Positions 1-8,067 of a stretch of 64,000 bases of DNA are shown in pieces. The number at the start of each line of letters is the position of its first letter. Positions within the stretch are counted from its first letter, which is position 1. Source of the DNA: Lewinellaceae bacterium (lineage in GTDB: Bacteria; Bacteroidota; Bacteroidia; Chitinophagales; Saprospiraceae); the NCBI GenBank assembly GCA_020636405.1, contig JACJXW010000004.1, positions 2,592,001-2,656,000 of the forward strand. Direction: 5' to 3'. The notes beneath the pieces are model-generated. The model had not been told where the DNA came from. It was given only the letters and a program-made list of their open reading frames with translations, and made no database searches. The position numbers and the translations under genes were made by a program.

Positions 1-104
1 TTGTGGCTGAAGTTGGTACCCCTTTCGATAATGTGGTCCTAGTGATGGAAGCGGCCAACCGGCTGAAAGTCAATGCCATCATCGCAACCCAGCCCAAAAC
101 CTGA
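1..104 (+). CDS. exbD: ExbD/TolR-family biopolymer transport protein, C-terminal end (partial)
   Basis: The frame is open from the window edge (first whole codon at base 3) to a TGA at 102-104. The 33 visible residues contain FDNVVLVMEAANRLKVNAII, which matches the end of the periplasmic domain of ExbD/TolR proteins. These form the proton-driven motor that energises TonB-dependent outer-membrane transport. A second exbD starts 7 bases downstream, so this is a tandem exbD arrangement as is common in Bacteroidota. The N-terminal part, and the exbB/tolQ gene expected upstream, lie outside the window. Confidence 0.75.
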   Translation, partial: VAEVGTPFDNVVLVMEAANRLKVNAIIATQPKT

Positions 105-111
105 ATGAACT

Positions 112-513
112 ATGGGACTAAAGAAAAGAAGCAAGGTTAGCGCTGAATTCAGTATGTCTTCTCTGACGGACATCATCTTCCTGCTGCTGATCTTTTTCAT
201 GTTGACCTCCTCCCTGGTTTCGCCCAATGCGCTGAACCTGAAGTTGCCCAGCAGTTCAAAGTCGAGTTCGCCGTCCACGGAGCGCATCGATGATGTACGC
301 ATCAGCCAGTCGGGCAACTATTACCTGAACAACCGGAAGACCTCCCTCGAATCGCTGGAGGCCGAGATGGAGCGCCTGGCGCGGCGGACCCGCAACCCCG
401 CTATCACCATCTCTCCCGACCGCGGTACGCCAACCGAATATGTCGTGGCCGTTATGGACATCGCTATGCGCTACCGCATCAACGGGGTGCTGGCTACCGA
501 GGGTATGGAATAA
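112..513 (+). CDS. exbD: ExbD/TolR-family biopolymer transport protein
   Basis: A 133-residue protein of the usual ExbD length. It has a short charged cytoplasmic N-terminus, one membrane segment at about residues 17-38 that includes the conserved Asp (SLTDIIFLLLIFFML), and a small periplasmic domain ending MDIAMRYRINGVLATEG. The membrane Asp is the residue ExbD/TolR uses in proton-coupled motor function (family knowledge). It follows another exbD by 7 bases and precedes a TonB-family gene, so the three probably make one energy-transducing operon. Confidence 0.9.
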   Translation: MGLKKRSKVSAEFSMSSLTDIIFLLLIFFMLTSSLVSPNALNLKLPSSSKSSSPSTERIDDVRISQSGNYYLNNRKTSLESLEAEMERLARRTRNPAITISPDRGTPTEYVVAVMDIAMRYRINGVLATEGME

Positions 514-646
514 GGGGGCGCCTGCTTTAAATGAGCGGCCTGAATCGTTAAGAAATTGATAAATAAGGGAATAAAGGAATGCAAACCGACGGTTTTGCGT
601 TTATGTATTGTCCTGAGTCTAAAAAACAACAAGAAAAAGCATCACT

Positions 647-1536
647 ATGGCATATGATTCCTCCGTCACGCGTGATGACGAACAGAATAAGAAACGAGGC
701 ATGATCGCCAGTGTGGCCTTTCATGTCACCTTGGTCCTGTTGGCCATTTTGCCGTTGCTCACTTTTCCTGACCCACCGCCTGGCCAGGCGGGTATTCTGG
801 TCAACCTGGGCCTTCCCGACGAGGGGCAGGGCTCAGAAAATGCCGGCCCGGCGGAACCCGTCGCGGCCGAGGAAGTGCCGGTACAGCCACAGGAAGAAGT
901 TGCTCCTCCTCCCAGTGAACCCAAGGTGAGCAAGCCGGAACCTGAACCTAAAAACAGGTGGTCACTACCGAAGACCCCAGCCAGGTAGCCATCCGGAAAG
1001 AAAAAGAGCGCCAGGAAAAGGAACGCCAGGAGCAGTTGGAGCAACAGCGCCGTGAACAACAGCGCCAGGAACAACTGCGCCGCGAACAGGAAGCCAGGGA
1101 AAAAGCTGAGCGCGATGCTAAAGAACGGGAGGCGCAGGACCTCAAAAACTCCATCGGCGGGCTTTTTGGCGACGGTGAAGGCAAAGGCAATACAGGCAAG
1201 CCCGGTAATCAGGGCGACCCCAATGGCGATCCCAACGCCGACCGCGTTACCGGGATCTCTACCGGCTCCGGTGTGGTGGAAGGCTTTGGCGGCCGCGGCG
1301 TCGTCCAGTCGCATAAACCTCAGGACAACTCCCAGGACCAGGGCAAGGTCGCTGTAAGAGCCTGTATCGACAGTAATGGCAATGTGATCAGTGCTGAATT
1401 TACACAATCCGGCTCCACCGCCACCTCGAGCCGCCTCAAACAATTGGCGATCGACAGCGCAAAACGCTGGAAGTTTGCCCCGGGCAACGTGGATAAACAG
1501 TGCGGAACCATTACCTTTAATTTCCGCCTGAATTGA
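647..1536 (+). CDS. TonB-family energy transducer, split by an apparent frameshift
   Basis: The first frame (647-988) gives a cytoplasmic tail, a membrane segment at about residues 22-40 (VAFHVTLVLLAILPLL) and a Pro/Glu-rich stretch. The second frame (open to 1536, from a GTG at 958) continues with a KERQEKERQEQ coiled-coil linker and a TonB-like C-terminal domain (VRACIDSNGNVISAEF, then ...AKRWKFAPG). The two parts join perfectly if one A is added to the five-A run at 950-954 (reading PKKQVV). This is either a sequencing or assembly error or a real mutation. It lies directly downstream of two exbD genes, and the gene would link the inner-membrane motor to outer-membrane receptors. Confidence 0.8.
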
Positions 1537-1548
1537 GTTTTTGATCAG

Positions 1549-1598
1549 AATAAAAGAGGGGCGCCTTCCTTAACCGGGCCCGGCGCCCCTCTTTTATT
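1549..1598 (+). terminator. Strong intrinsic terminator after the tonB-like gene
   Basis: A perfect 17-bp inverted repeat, AATAAAAGAGGGGCGCC (1549-1565) against its complement (1582-1598), with a 16-base loop. The arms end in T-rich and A-rich runs, so it could stop transcription from either strand. It begins 13 bases after the TonB-family stop codon and closes the exbD-tonB operon. Confidence 0.85.
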
Positions 1599-1761
1599 TT
1601 GTACCAGGCCGCCTCCCCAGCCGGTTTTACTGGCTTTAATGTCTTTTCATAATCTTAACAGATGGGTTAAACTTGTGTGAATGGCGCCCGATTACTGTGG
1701 CCGGGCCCCTGTTCCGGCGTTTAAAAGGTAAAGGTAAACGCAACTCCAAAGAAAATAACCC

Positions 1762-1974
1762 ATGTACCAGAACGAGTCAGATAAGCAAAAATTGAAGTGG
1801 GGGGCCGCTGGCCAGTGCCTGCTGATTGTGTTATCTTTCCTCCCTGTTTGGCTCATGAGCGCCAATGATGTTCCGGAGGTAAAAGCTAAAACTCCGGATA
1901 CCCTCACCACTATCGTACCTGCGGTTCAATGGACGGCAGAAGCGCCTTTCCTTCCGGATGTCCCCCGGCCGTAA
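1762..1974 (+). CDS. Small single-pass membrane protein of unknown function
   Basis: A 70-residue frame, MYQNESDKQKLKWGAAG..., with one hydrophobic segment at about residues 15-33 (QCLLIVLSFLPVWLM) and a short Pro/Thr-rich tail. I do not recognise a family. The layout (charged N-terminus, one membrane span, short tail) looks like a real small membrane protein, but its length and the lack of a strong ribosome-binding site leave doubt. It lies alone between the tonB terminator and folC. Confidence 0.4.
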   Translation: MYQNESDKQKLKWGAAGQCLLIVLSFLPVWLMSANDVPEVKAKTPDTLTTIVPAVQWTAEAPFLPDVPRP

Positions 1975-2118
1975 GGGCATTCGTTGGTTCCAATCCTAAA
2001 GGGGACAAAGCCGGGCATTTTTTTCCGCTGGCCTAAATAGTTGCCGTGATCTACTGATAAGCTGGCGCTGTCCTTCCGGATCCCCGATTTTGCTAATTCA
2101 CGAATCCACGAAAACCCC

Positions 2119-2126
2119 TAGCTTTG
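2119..2126 (+). promoter_or_regulatory. Candidate -7 promoter element upstream of folC
   Basis: TAGCTTTG fits the Bacteroidota -7 consensus TAnnTTTG and lies 34 bases before the chosen folC start. A TTTTG lies about 26 bases further upstream, which is longer than the usual spacing, so the -33 element is not convincing. Low-confidence call from sequence alone. Confidence 0.25.
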
Positions 2127-2159
2127 TGGCGCACTTTCGGCAGGAAAAAGAAAAGTAGC

Positions 2160-3461
2160 ATGTCAACTCAAAACCAATCTTATCAGGAGACGCTGGATTT
2201 CCTTTACAGCCAGTTGCCAATGTACCAGCGCATTGGCCCGGCGGCCTTCAAGAAAGACCTATCCAATATCCGTGCCCTTTGTGAAGCATTGGGGCATCCC
2301 GAGTTGCGGTTTCCCAGCCTTCACATAGCAGGCACCAATGGCAAAGGGTCTACCGCACATATGCTGGCAGCAGTATTGCAGGCTGCCGGTTGGCGCGTCG
2401 GGCTCTACACTTCTCCTCATTACCGGGATTTCCGGGAGCGGATCAAGGTCAATGGCCGGTACATAAGCCGCCGGCAGGTCGTTGATTTTGTGGAGCGGTG
2501 CCGGCCGTTGTGTGCTGGCATCCAACCTTCTTTTTTTGAGATCACTGTAGCAATGGCTTTCGACCACTTTGCCGGCCAGCAGGTAGATATTGCAGTTATT
2601 GAGGTGGGGTTGGGAGGCCGGCTGGACTCCACCAACGTCATCTTACCCGAATTAAGCGTCATCACCAATATCAGTTTTGACCATATGGACCTTTTGGGGG
2701 ACACCCTGCCGCTTATCGCTGCCGAAAAGGCGGGTATCATCAAATCAGGTATTCCGGTAGTAGTAGGGGAGACGCAAGCGGAGACGCGCCCCGTCTTTTT
2801 GCAGAAAGCCGAAGCTATGGGAGCGCCCATCACTTTTGCGGATCAGCATTTTCGGGCCAGCCAGCGAAGGGTTTCCCTTACCCACACCACTTATGATATT
2901 TACCGGGAAGGGCAATTGTTATACAAGGAGTTGGAACTCAATGCCCATGGGCCTTATCAGTACAAAAACCTGCAAACGAGCCTGCAGTCCCTGGAGTGGC
3001 TCCGCCCGCCCTTTCAGGTTACCGAAACCCAAATACGAGAGGGGTTATACCATCTCCGGAACTACACCCGGCTTCTGGGGCGCTGGCAGGTTTTGGGAGA
3101 AAAGCCAACCGTTCTCTGCGATAGCGCCCACAATGAAGCGGGTATGGAACTGGCTATGGGCGCCCTCCAAAACATCGAATACCAGGCATTGCACATCGTT
3201 CTGGGTACGGTGAGCGATAAAGACCCTGCCAAGCTATTGCGCCACCTTCCCCGCTCCGCCCGCTATTATTTTGCCCGTCCGGATATTCCCCGGGGGCATG
3301 ATGCGAAGCTGTTACAGAAAAAAGCCGGTGCGATGGGCCTGAAGGGGCGTGCCTATTCGTCGGTCCGCAATGCCCTTCGGGCGGCCCGGCGCTGTGCGGG
3401 CCCAAAAGACCTCATCTATGTCGGCGGCAGTATTTTTGTGGTGGCGGAGGTGGTGAGATAG
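2160..3461 (+). CDS. folC: Folylpolyglutamate synthase / dihydrofolate synthase
   Basis: A 433-residue Mur-ligase-fold enzyme that adds glutamate to dihydropteroate and to reduced folates, using ATP, in the cytoplasm. Visible family motifs are the P-loop HIAGTNGKGSTAHML near residue 50, the IEVGLGGRLDSTN metal-site loop, NISFDHMDLLGDT, EKAGIIKSG and the C-terminal-domain CDSAHNEAGM. The start at 2160 (MSTQNQSYQETLDFLYSQLP) is preferred over an upstream in-frame codon at 2124, because homologous proteins begin near the YxExLDFLYSQLPMYQRIG segment and a purine-rich AGGAAAAAGAAAAG precedes the ATG. It is monocistronic here. Confidence 0.93.
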   Translation: MSTQNQSYQETLDFLYSQLPMYQRIGPAAFKKDLSNIRALCEALGHPELRFPSLHIAGTNGKGSTAHMLAAVLQAAGWRVGLYTSPHYRDFRERIKVNGRYISRRQVVDFVERCRPLCAGIQPSFFEITVAMAFDHFAGQQVDIAVIEVGLGGRLDSTNVILPELSVITNISFDHMDLLGDTLPLIAAEKAGIIKSGIPVVVGETQAETRPVFLQKAEAMGAPITFADQHFRASQRRVSLTHTTYDIYREGQLLYKELELNAHGPYQYKNLQTSLQSLEWLRPPFQVTETQIREGLYHLRNYTRLLGRWQVLGEKPTVLCDSAHNEAGMELAMGALQNIEYQALHIVLGTVSDKDPAKLLRHLPRSARYYFARPDIPRGHDAKLLQKKAGAMGLKGRAYSSVRNALRAARRCAGPKDLIYVGGSIFVVAEVVR

Positions 3462-3572
3462 GCGGTAGTACGGGTGGGGCTGAAGAAGAAAACACGCAGC
3501 AGTTTTTTCCTAGCTGTAGGGGTTAAATCAACTTAGGGCATTGGTGAAGAGGAGTATTCGTTAAATTTCTAT

Positions 3573-3890
3573 CTATTTATTTTTTTCCGTTTCGGGATTT
3601 TCGGCCTTTCCATCAGCTTCGAAGAATTGCCCTACTGTTTTGACGGCTTGTTCCGCAAAGAGGAGCCAGTCGGGTTTATTCCCTTCTTCGGGCTGCTTGC
3701 TGAAGACAAGGGAGGCCAGCCCTCCGATGCCCAGTGGAACCAGGATGCCGTTGATGAATGCCCGTTTGGTTTCCTGCCCCGATTGCCGGAGGCTTTGCTG
3801 AAGCCCCATGCGGGTGATCCTCATTTCCAGGCGCAGCTCTTCTTTTCGCCTGCGCAGATCTGCCAGGCCATTTATTTCTGTCTCTTTCAT
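3573..3890 (-). CDS. Small conserved-type protein in the YtxH/holin operon
   Basis: A 105-residue protein. It has a charged helical N-terminus (LADLRRRKEELRLEMRITRMG), a hydrophobic segment at about residues 48-64 (INGILVPLGIGGLASLVF) and a polar tail. No family is recognised. Its ATG overlaps the stop codon of the holin-like gene upstream by four bases (ATGA at 3887-3890), so translation is probably coupled. It is the last gene of a three-gene minus-strand operon of small membrane proteins that in other bacteria is often linked to envelope or osmotic stress (inference). Confidence 0.65.
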   Translation of the reverse strand: MKETEINGLADLRRRKEELRLEMRITRMGLQQSLRQSGQETKRAFINGILVPLGIGGLASLVFSKQPEEGNKPDWLLFAEQAVKTVGQFFEADGKAENPETEKNK

Positions 3891-4243
3891 TTGACTTCGA
3901 AAAATATTTTGATGATCCTGGATACTATCGGATTGGTGATCAATGGCCGGCGGAACAAAATGATAGCCAGGGTAACGGCCATATAAATACCGCCGACAAC
4001 AAGAAAGCCCTGAACGTAGGATCCAAACCGCAACCCCAGGTAAAGGCCCAGAGCAAGGGAGAAAAATCCGAGAACGAAAAAGATCAGTTGCAGTACGACA
4101 ATAGTGGTGATGGAAGAAGAAATAGCGGTGGAAAGGCGTTCGGCAAGGTCTAGTTTGGTGTATTCGATCTGCTGTTCAACATAAGCTTTAGCATAACCAT
4201 ATGCCTCGCCTGTTGACTCCATGAGGCCCTCTGGTAGTTTCAT
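3887..4243 (-). CDS. Phage-holin-like (DUF1469/YqjE-type) membrane protein
   Basis: A 118-residue protein. An amphipathic N-terminal helix (AYVEQQIEYTKLDLAERLS) is followed by two strongly hydrophobic segments at about residues 42-63 and 70-92, then a basic end (FRRPLITNPIVSRIIKIFF). This is the layout of the YqjE/DUF1469 holin-superfamily proteins found beside YtxH-type genes. I chose the ATG at 4243 (MKLPEGLMES); the frame is open for 13 more codons, to an ATG at 4282, but that extension has no family-like sequence. It lies between the YtxH-like gene and the small protein at 3573-3890. Confidence 0.75.
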   Translation of the reverse strand: MKLPEGLMESTGEAYGYAKAYVEQQIEYTKLDLAERLSTAISSSITTIVVLQLIFFVLGFFSLALGLYLGLRFGSYVQGFLVVGGIYMAVTLAIILFRRPLITNPIVSRIIKIFFEVK

Positions 4244-4338
4244 GTGAGTAGGGTAAGATGATGAATAAAAGCAACATGGCACGGGGCAGGAACCAATTTA
4301 CAGAGGCCTGCCCTGTGCCACCGGGACTTGGATTGGGA

Positions 4339-4746
4339 TTAACTCTTGGTTGTGACTTTTTTCAGTTCCTTTGCTCTCTCCTTGATGTTTTTCAGGGCAT
4401 AGTCTACTCCTGCTCTGAAATCCTTGTTGACCACGTCGAGCTTTTCTTCCGTCGTTCCTTTCAGCCATTGGGCTTTTTCCTTGAAAGTCTCTCCGGTAGT
4501 GGTTACGAACTCGCGGCCGCGGCCGACAGCTTCGGTAACCTCTTTGGACAGCTTTTCAGCTTTCATGCGAGCCTCTTCGCTGAGGTGGTTGAATTCTTCG
4601 CGAGCTTTGTCGCTCATTTCATTCACCTTCTCGCCGGCATCGTGACGGATTTTGCGCCCTTTATCGCTGTTGAGGAAAAGGCCGATAGCAGCTCCGGCAA
4701 ACAATCCTAATCCAAGGGCAATTCTTTCTCTGGTTCTGTCTTTCAT
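4339..4746 (-). CDS. YtxH-domain stress-type membrane protein
   Basis: A 135-residue protein with one membrane segment near the N-terminus (ALGLGLFAGAAIGLFLN) followed by SDKGRKIRHDAGEKVN and a long charged helical region rich in Lys and Glu. This is the typical YtxH layout (GLLFAPxxGxxxR-type start and long coiled tail). YtxH proteins are abundant, general-stress associated and of unclear molecular role. It is the first gene of the minus-strand operon and precedes the holin-like gene by 95 bases. Confidence 0.8.
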   Translation of the reverse strand: MKDRTRERIALGLGLFAGAAIGLFLNSDKGRKIRHDAGEKVNEMSDKAREEFNHLSEEARMKAEKLSKEVTEAVGRGREFVTTTGETFKEKAQWLKGTTEEKLDVVNKDFRAGVDYALKNIKERAKELKKVTTKS

Positions 4747-5117
4747 AATGATTCGGTTTTAAATTAAATATGATTGTGGAATTGTCAATACAATTAGCTG
4801 GTGAAATGATACAGGCAGTTTACGGTAAGGCTCTCCGTCAGAGTTTCTATATAATGAACAAGCTGAAAGCCTGCCGTGTTCGAATAAGTAGTACAGTTGT
4901 CAATCAAATGCCCAACTTTTTCTATCTTAAACGAAAATTCGGGGGAAAATTGTTGTGTGCATTCACAATCTTTGAAGAAAAGTGGCGTAAAAGAAAAAGC
5001 GACGGCTTCCCCAGGCTCGAAAACCTCCGGGCTGTTCCCCTGCCAGGCGGTTCCCTGGGGCGAAAATCCGATTAATAGGTTATCCGATCCGGTGTAATAA
5101 TAAACAGTGGCGATAAG
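4747..5117. other. Gene-free stretch between divergent genes
   Basis: 371 bases between the divergent starts of the YtxH-like gene and the XRE regulator. A 101-codon frame on the plus strand has no recognisable domain, no signal peptide and a mixed composition, so I do not call it. The region should hold the promoters of both flanking genes, but I see no clear TAnnTTTG element. Confidence 0.5.
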
Positions 5118-5654
5118 ATGGACCTTATCAGTTATTTGTCAAAGAATCTGAAGTTTCTCCGGAAATCACGGCAATGGAGCCAGGAAGAACTAGCTCGCCG
5201 CCTGGGTATCAAGAGAAGCAACATAGCAGCATACGAGAGTAAGAACGTAGAGCCCCGCCTCAGCTTATTGCTAAGTATGGCCAAACTCTTCAATGTTGAC
5301 ATGGCGGAGCTGATCCATACCGATATCAGCAGTTCCGGGAAAATTCAGCAACCCTTCGAGCTGCCCCCGTCCGGAGGAGAAGACAAGGGGGAGAAGGCTA
5401 TTCAATGGCCTGGCCGCATCGATGAAGAAGCCCTGGAGGAGTTCGTGGAGCGTTCGGCAAGTATCCGAAAAATGCTGGAGGGGTTTAAGATCTTCTATCA
5501 GTTTAAAAAAGAGCGTCAAGAGCAGGAAGGCGCCCAAAACGGAGCGCCCGGTATCGATATAGACAACTTCCTGAATCTCATCGAGCACATGCTCTCTCTC
5601 AATGAGGCCGTAATAAAGGTCCTGGAGAATGCCCGAAGCGGGCAAAAAACCTGA
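5118..5654 (+). CDS. XRE-family helix-turn-helix regulator
   Basis: A 178-residue protein. The N-terminal DNA-binding domain of about 65 residues carries the classic XRE pattern (SQEELARRLGIKRSNIAAYE, then PRLSLLLSMAKLFNVDMAELI). The remaining 110 residues are polar, with a predicted helical stretch (EEALEEFVERSASIRKMLEG) that may mediate dimerisation; no enzymatic domain is visible. The target is unknown; the nearest candidates are the divergent YtxH operon and the convergent thioredoxin-fold gene. Confidence 0.88.
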   Translation: MDLISYLSKNLKFLRKSRQWSQEELARRLGIKRSNIAAYESKNVEPRLSLLLSMAKLFNVDMAELIHTDISSSGKIQQPFELPPSGGEDKGEKAIQWPGRIDEEALEEFVERSASIRKMLEGFKIFYQFKKERQEQEGAQNGAPGIDIDNFLNLIEHMLSLNEAVIKVLENARSGQKT

Positions 5655-5689
5655 GCACCAGGACGGGCCTGCCGAATGGTGGGAGTGCC

Positions 5690-6016
5690 TCAAGCCAGCG
5701 CCTCGATCTTTCTCCTTACCTTTTGAGCGCTCATCACACCAAAAAAGTGGGCGGCTACTTTCCCCCTCAGGAAAATGAGGGTGGTCGGTATCTTATTGAT
5801 GCAGTAATGAGAGGCTACCTCCGGGCAGTGGTCTACATCGACCTTGAAAAAGGCGATATCAGATCGCGACTCTTGGGCAAAACGCTCAAAAATAGAGAGC
5901 AGCAGGTCTCCGCTGGCAACTCCTTTCTTGAGGAAAGTAACTACCGCAATTTTGGGGCAACTCAATACTTCAAGCTCAAATCTGTGGGCTTCGACTTCTG
6001 TTAACCATCGCTTCAC
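5690..6016 (-). CDS. Thioredoxin-fold protein lacking the CxxC active site
   Basis: A 108-residue protein the size of thioredoxin. The second half fits the fold well: IAFFKVDVDHCPEVASHYCI followed by the cis-proline signature NKIPTTLIFLRGKVAAHFFG. At the position of WCGPC the sequence reads FLKKGVASGDLL, with no cysteine pair, so dithiol redox chemistry by the usual route is not possible. It may be a protein-binding or chaperone-type thioredoxin-like module (inference). There is no signal peptide, so it is probably cytoplasmic. It converges on the XRE gene. Confidence 0.75.
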   Translation of the reverse strand: MKRWLTEVEAHRFELEVLSCPKIAVVTFLKKGVASGDLLLSIFERFAQESRSDIAFFKVDVDHCPEVASHYCINKIPTTLIFLRGKVAAHFFGVMSAQKVRRKIEALA

Positions 6017-6307
6017 AATAGAATAGAGTTTTATTGATCTATTGTTGGAACAGGGGCTGAACCGGGCATGTTCACCGGGGCGCAGCAGGCCGGTACTTTC
6101 ACTGCCCCCAAGCCAAGGATAATGAATATTATTTTCACTTTTTTTAATTAAATAAGATCAAATTGATTAAATAAAATGAGTAAAAGTGAATTAATTGATC
6201 TTTTTTGCGGTTTTTTGGCGTTTTTCTGCTTTGGCATGGCTTTTGCATATGTTATTGTGTAAAAAATGAACAAATCCAATTCCTTATTAATAAACCTTAA
6301 AATTTAT

Positions 6308-6817
6308 ATGTCCACCTTAGAATTTAGTAAAGAGTTCAATGCATTGGAGAACATCTTGTATTCCTTCGCCCTTCGATTGACCAAAAACCGGGAAGATGCA
6401 AGAGACCTGATCCAGGAAACGGCGCTGAGAGCCTACAAACACCGGAATAAGTTTACGGTGGGAACGAACTTTAAGAGTTGGGTTTCTACCATCATGCGCA
6501 ATACTTTTATCAACCAGTACCGGAAGGCGAAGCTGCGCCGTAATGTCAACGAACCGGTCGAAACCTTTTTGTTTGCCGTAGAGAATAAGAACGCTATTCC
6601 CAACCAGGGAGAGATCAATATCCGGATGCAGGAATATGACAGGATATTCGGCGAGATCGGGGAGATATACAGCGTTCCTTTCCTGTTGTTCTACCGGGGC
6701 TATGAATACAAAGAGATTGCCGGTTTACTCGACATTCCCATCGGCACGGTAAAAAGCCGGATTTTCCTGGCCCGGAAAAAACTGAAAAACCTCATCAATA
6801 ATCGTTTTGCGCAGTAA
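6308..6817 (+). CDS. RNA polymerase sigma factor, ECF type
   Basis: A 169-residue sigma-70 family protein with only regions 2 and 4. Region 2 has ALRLTKNREDARDLIQETAL and FKSWVSTIMRNTFINQYRK; region 4 has FLLFYRGYEYKEIAGLLDIP, then IGTVKSRIFLARKKL. It would direct RNA polymerase to a specific promoter set. The ATG at 6308 (MSTLEFSKEF) is preferred to one at 6266, which adds a 14-residue Lys/Asn-rich tail. No anti-sigma gene is adjacent. The upstream 290 bases are very AT-rich and contain an AAGATCAA/TTGATCTT inverted repeat (6154-6161 and 6195-6202) that could be regulatory. Confidence 0.9.
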   Translation: MSTLEFSKEFNALENILYSFALRLTKNREDARDLIQETALRAYKHRNKFTVGTNFKSWVSTIMRNTFINQYRKAKLRRNVNEPVETFLFAVENKNAIPNQGEINIRMQEYDRIFGEIGEIYSVPFLLFYRGYEYKEIAGLLDIPIGTVKSRIFLARKKLKNLINNRFAQ

Positions 6818-6828
6818 AGGCCCAATTC

Positions 6829-7965
6829 TTAAATATTTCTCCGTCGACGCTCACTGAAATAATTGATAAAGCGGTACTCCTCCTTGTCATACTTCTCCAG
6901 GAAAATATCGCTTCTCCTGGACAGGCCGCTGCTCAGCAGTTCGCTGAAAGGCTGCAGCGGAGTGATATGGTCCATAAAGACTTTCATTATTGCCACTAAA
7001 GGCAGGGCCAGGATCAGCCCGGAGACTCCCCAGATCAGCCCGCCGGCAAAAAGGGAAAAAATAGCTGCCATAGGATTGATACTCACGCTGCTGCCCACCA
7101 CTTTCGGGGTGATGATATTGCCTTCCAGGGACTGGACGCTGGCATACAACAAAACTACGGCCGCCGGTTGCCAGAAAGTAGCCGTAGTAGCCAAGGCATA
7201 AATAAACGGAAAGATGCCTCCCAGGGTAGTGCCGATATAGGGAATAATGGCCAGGAAAGCACCCAGAAAACCCCAGAAAATGGCGTGGTTGATCCCTATC
7301 GCCCACAGTCCGATGCTGTTGAGAATACCCAGGATGACGATGACCAATAATAATCCATAAAGATATTCCTGGGCAACGTGCTGTACCTGTTCAAGGATAT
7401 GTGCAGCCTCTTCACGCACCTGCCTGGAAACCTGGGTGAGTGCGAAATTCTTAAAGGCCGTTCGGTACAGAAGCGCAAAAAAGGTGAAAAGGAAGGTGAG
7501 CAGAACACCAGCGAGCAGGGCGGTAGAGGATGTCAGGCTGTTGCCAAGCAACTGAAGGGGCGTATCCAGAATGGTAGTCAGATTGGTGCGCAGCCATTCC
7601 TCCAGGCTGGTAGAATCCAATGCCAGGTATCTTTGTGCCAACCTGAATATATGGCCGACCCCATTTCTTAATTGCCCGGAAATAGACGGCATATCCTGAA
7701 GTACCGTAGTCAATTGATAAGAGAACAGGCCGATCGCTACCAGGATCGGCAGCATGGCTGCCAGCATGGCGAGCAGGATCGCGGTGGGCCGGTTGGGGAT
7801 CCAGCGCTCTATCATTCGACAGGCCGGCAGAAGCAGGAAAGCGAAGAGCGCAGAAAAAGCGACCGGAACAAAAAGGCTTTTTCCGATAATAATAATGTAG
7901 GTACTGAGGGTTAGGATTACCAGGAAATAGGCAATGCGTTGCAGGTTGATATTTATATTGCTCAT
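6829..7965 (-). CDS. AI-2E/TqsA-family membrane permease
   Basis: A 378-residue polytopic inner-membrane protein. It has paired hydrophobic helices at the N-terminus (residues about 10-75), a long soluble loop with an amphipathic helix, and a C-terminal block of helices containing AIFWGFLGAFLAIIPYIGTT, SLEGNIITPKVVGSSVSINP and LALPLVAIMKVFMDH. These are hallmark segments of the AI-2E transporter family (TqsA/YhhT/PerM-like). Substrates in the family range from autoinducer-2 to ions, so none is assigned. It faces the sigma factor gene tail to tail, with an 11-base gap. Confidence 0.88.
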   Translation of the reverse strand: MSNININLQRIAYFLVILTLSTYIIIIGKSLFVPVAFSALFAFLLLPACRMIERWIPNRPTAILLAMLAAMLPILVAIGLFSYQLTTVLQDMPSISGQLRNGVGHIFRLAQRYLALDSTSLEEWLRTNLTTILDTPLQLLGNSLTSSTALLAGVLLTFLFTFFALLYRTAFKNFALTQVSRQVREEAAHILEQVQHVAQEYLYGLLLVIVILGILNSIGLWAIGINHAIFWGFLGAFLAIIPYIGTTLGGIFPFIYALATTATFWQPAAVVLLYASVQSLEGNIITPKVVGSSVSINPMAAIFSLFAGGLIWGVSGLILALPLVAIMKVFMDHITPLQPFSELLSSGLSRRSDIFLEKYDKEEYRFINYFSERRRRNI

Positions 7966-8067
7966 TTTCTAATGGCTTTGATTGTAGCGAACGTGGATAG
8001 AAGTGGAATATAACTCCCCTTATCAACTTGGCAAAGCACTTTTTTAGGTGTGAACCACTTCGTAGGG

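Noticed and set aside
945..965. Programmed -1 frameshift in the tonB-like gene
   Set aside because: The site reads U AAA AAC in the zero frame, which is not a canonical X XXY YYZ slippery heptamer, and no stimulatory structure was evident; an indel in the A-run explains it more simply.
3627..3986. 119-codon plus-strand frame
   Set aside because: It is antisense to the holin-like and small-protein genes, which have a coupled ATGA overlap and membrane segments.
4770..5075. 101-codon plus-strand frame between YtxH and the XRE gene
   Set aside because: No signal peptide or domain, mixed composition, and it sits in a divergent promoter region.
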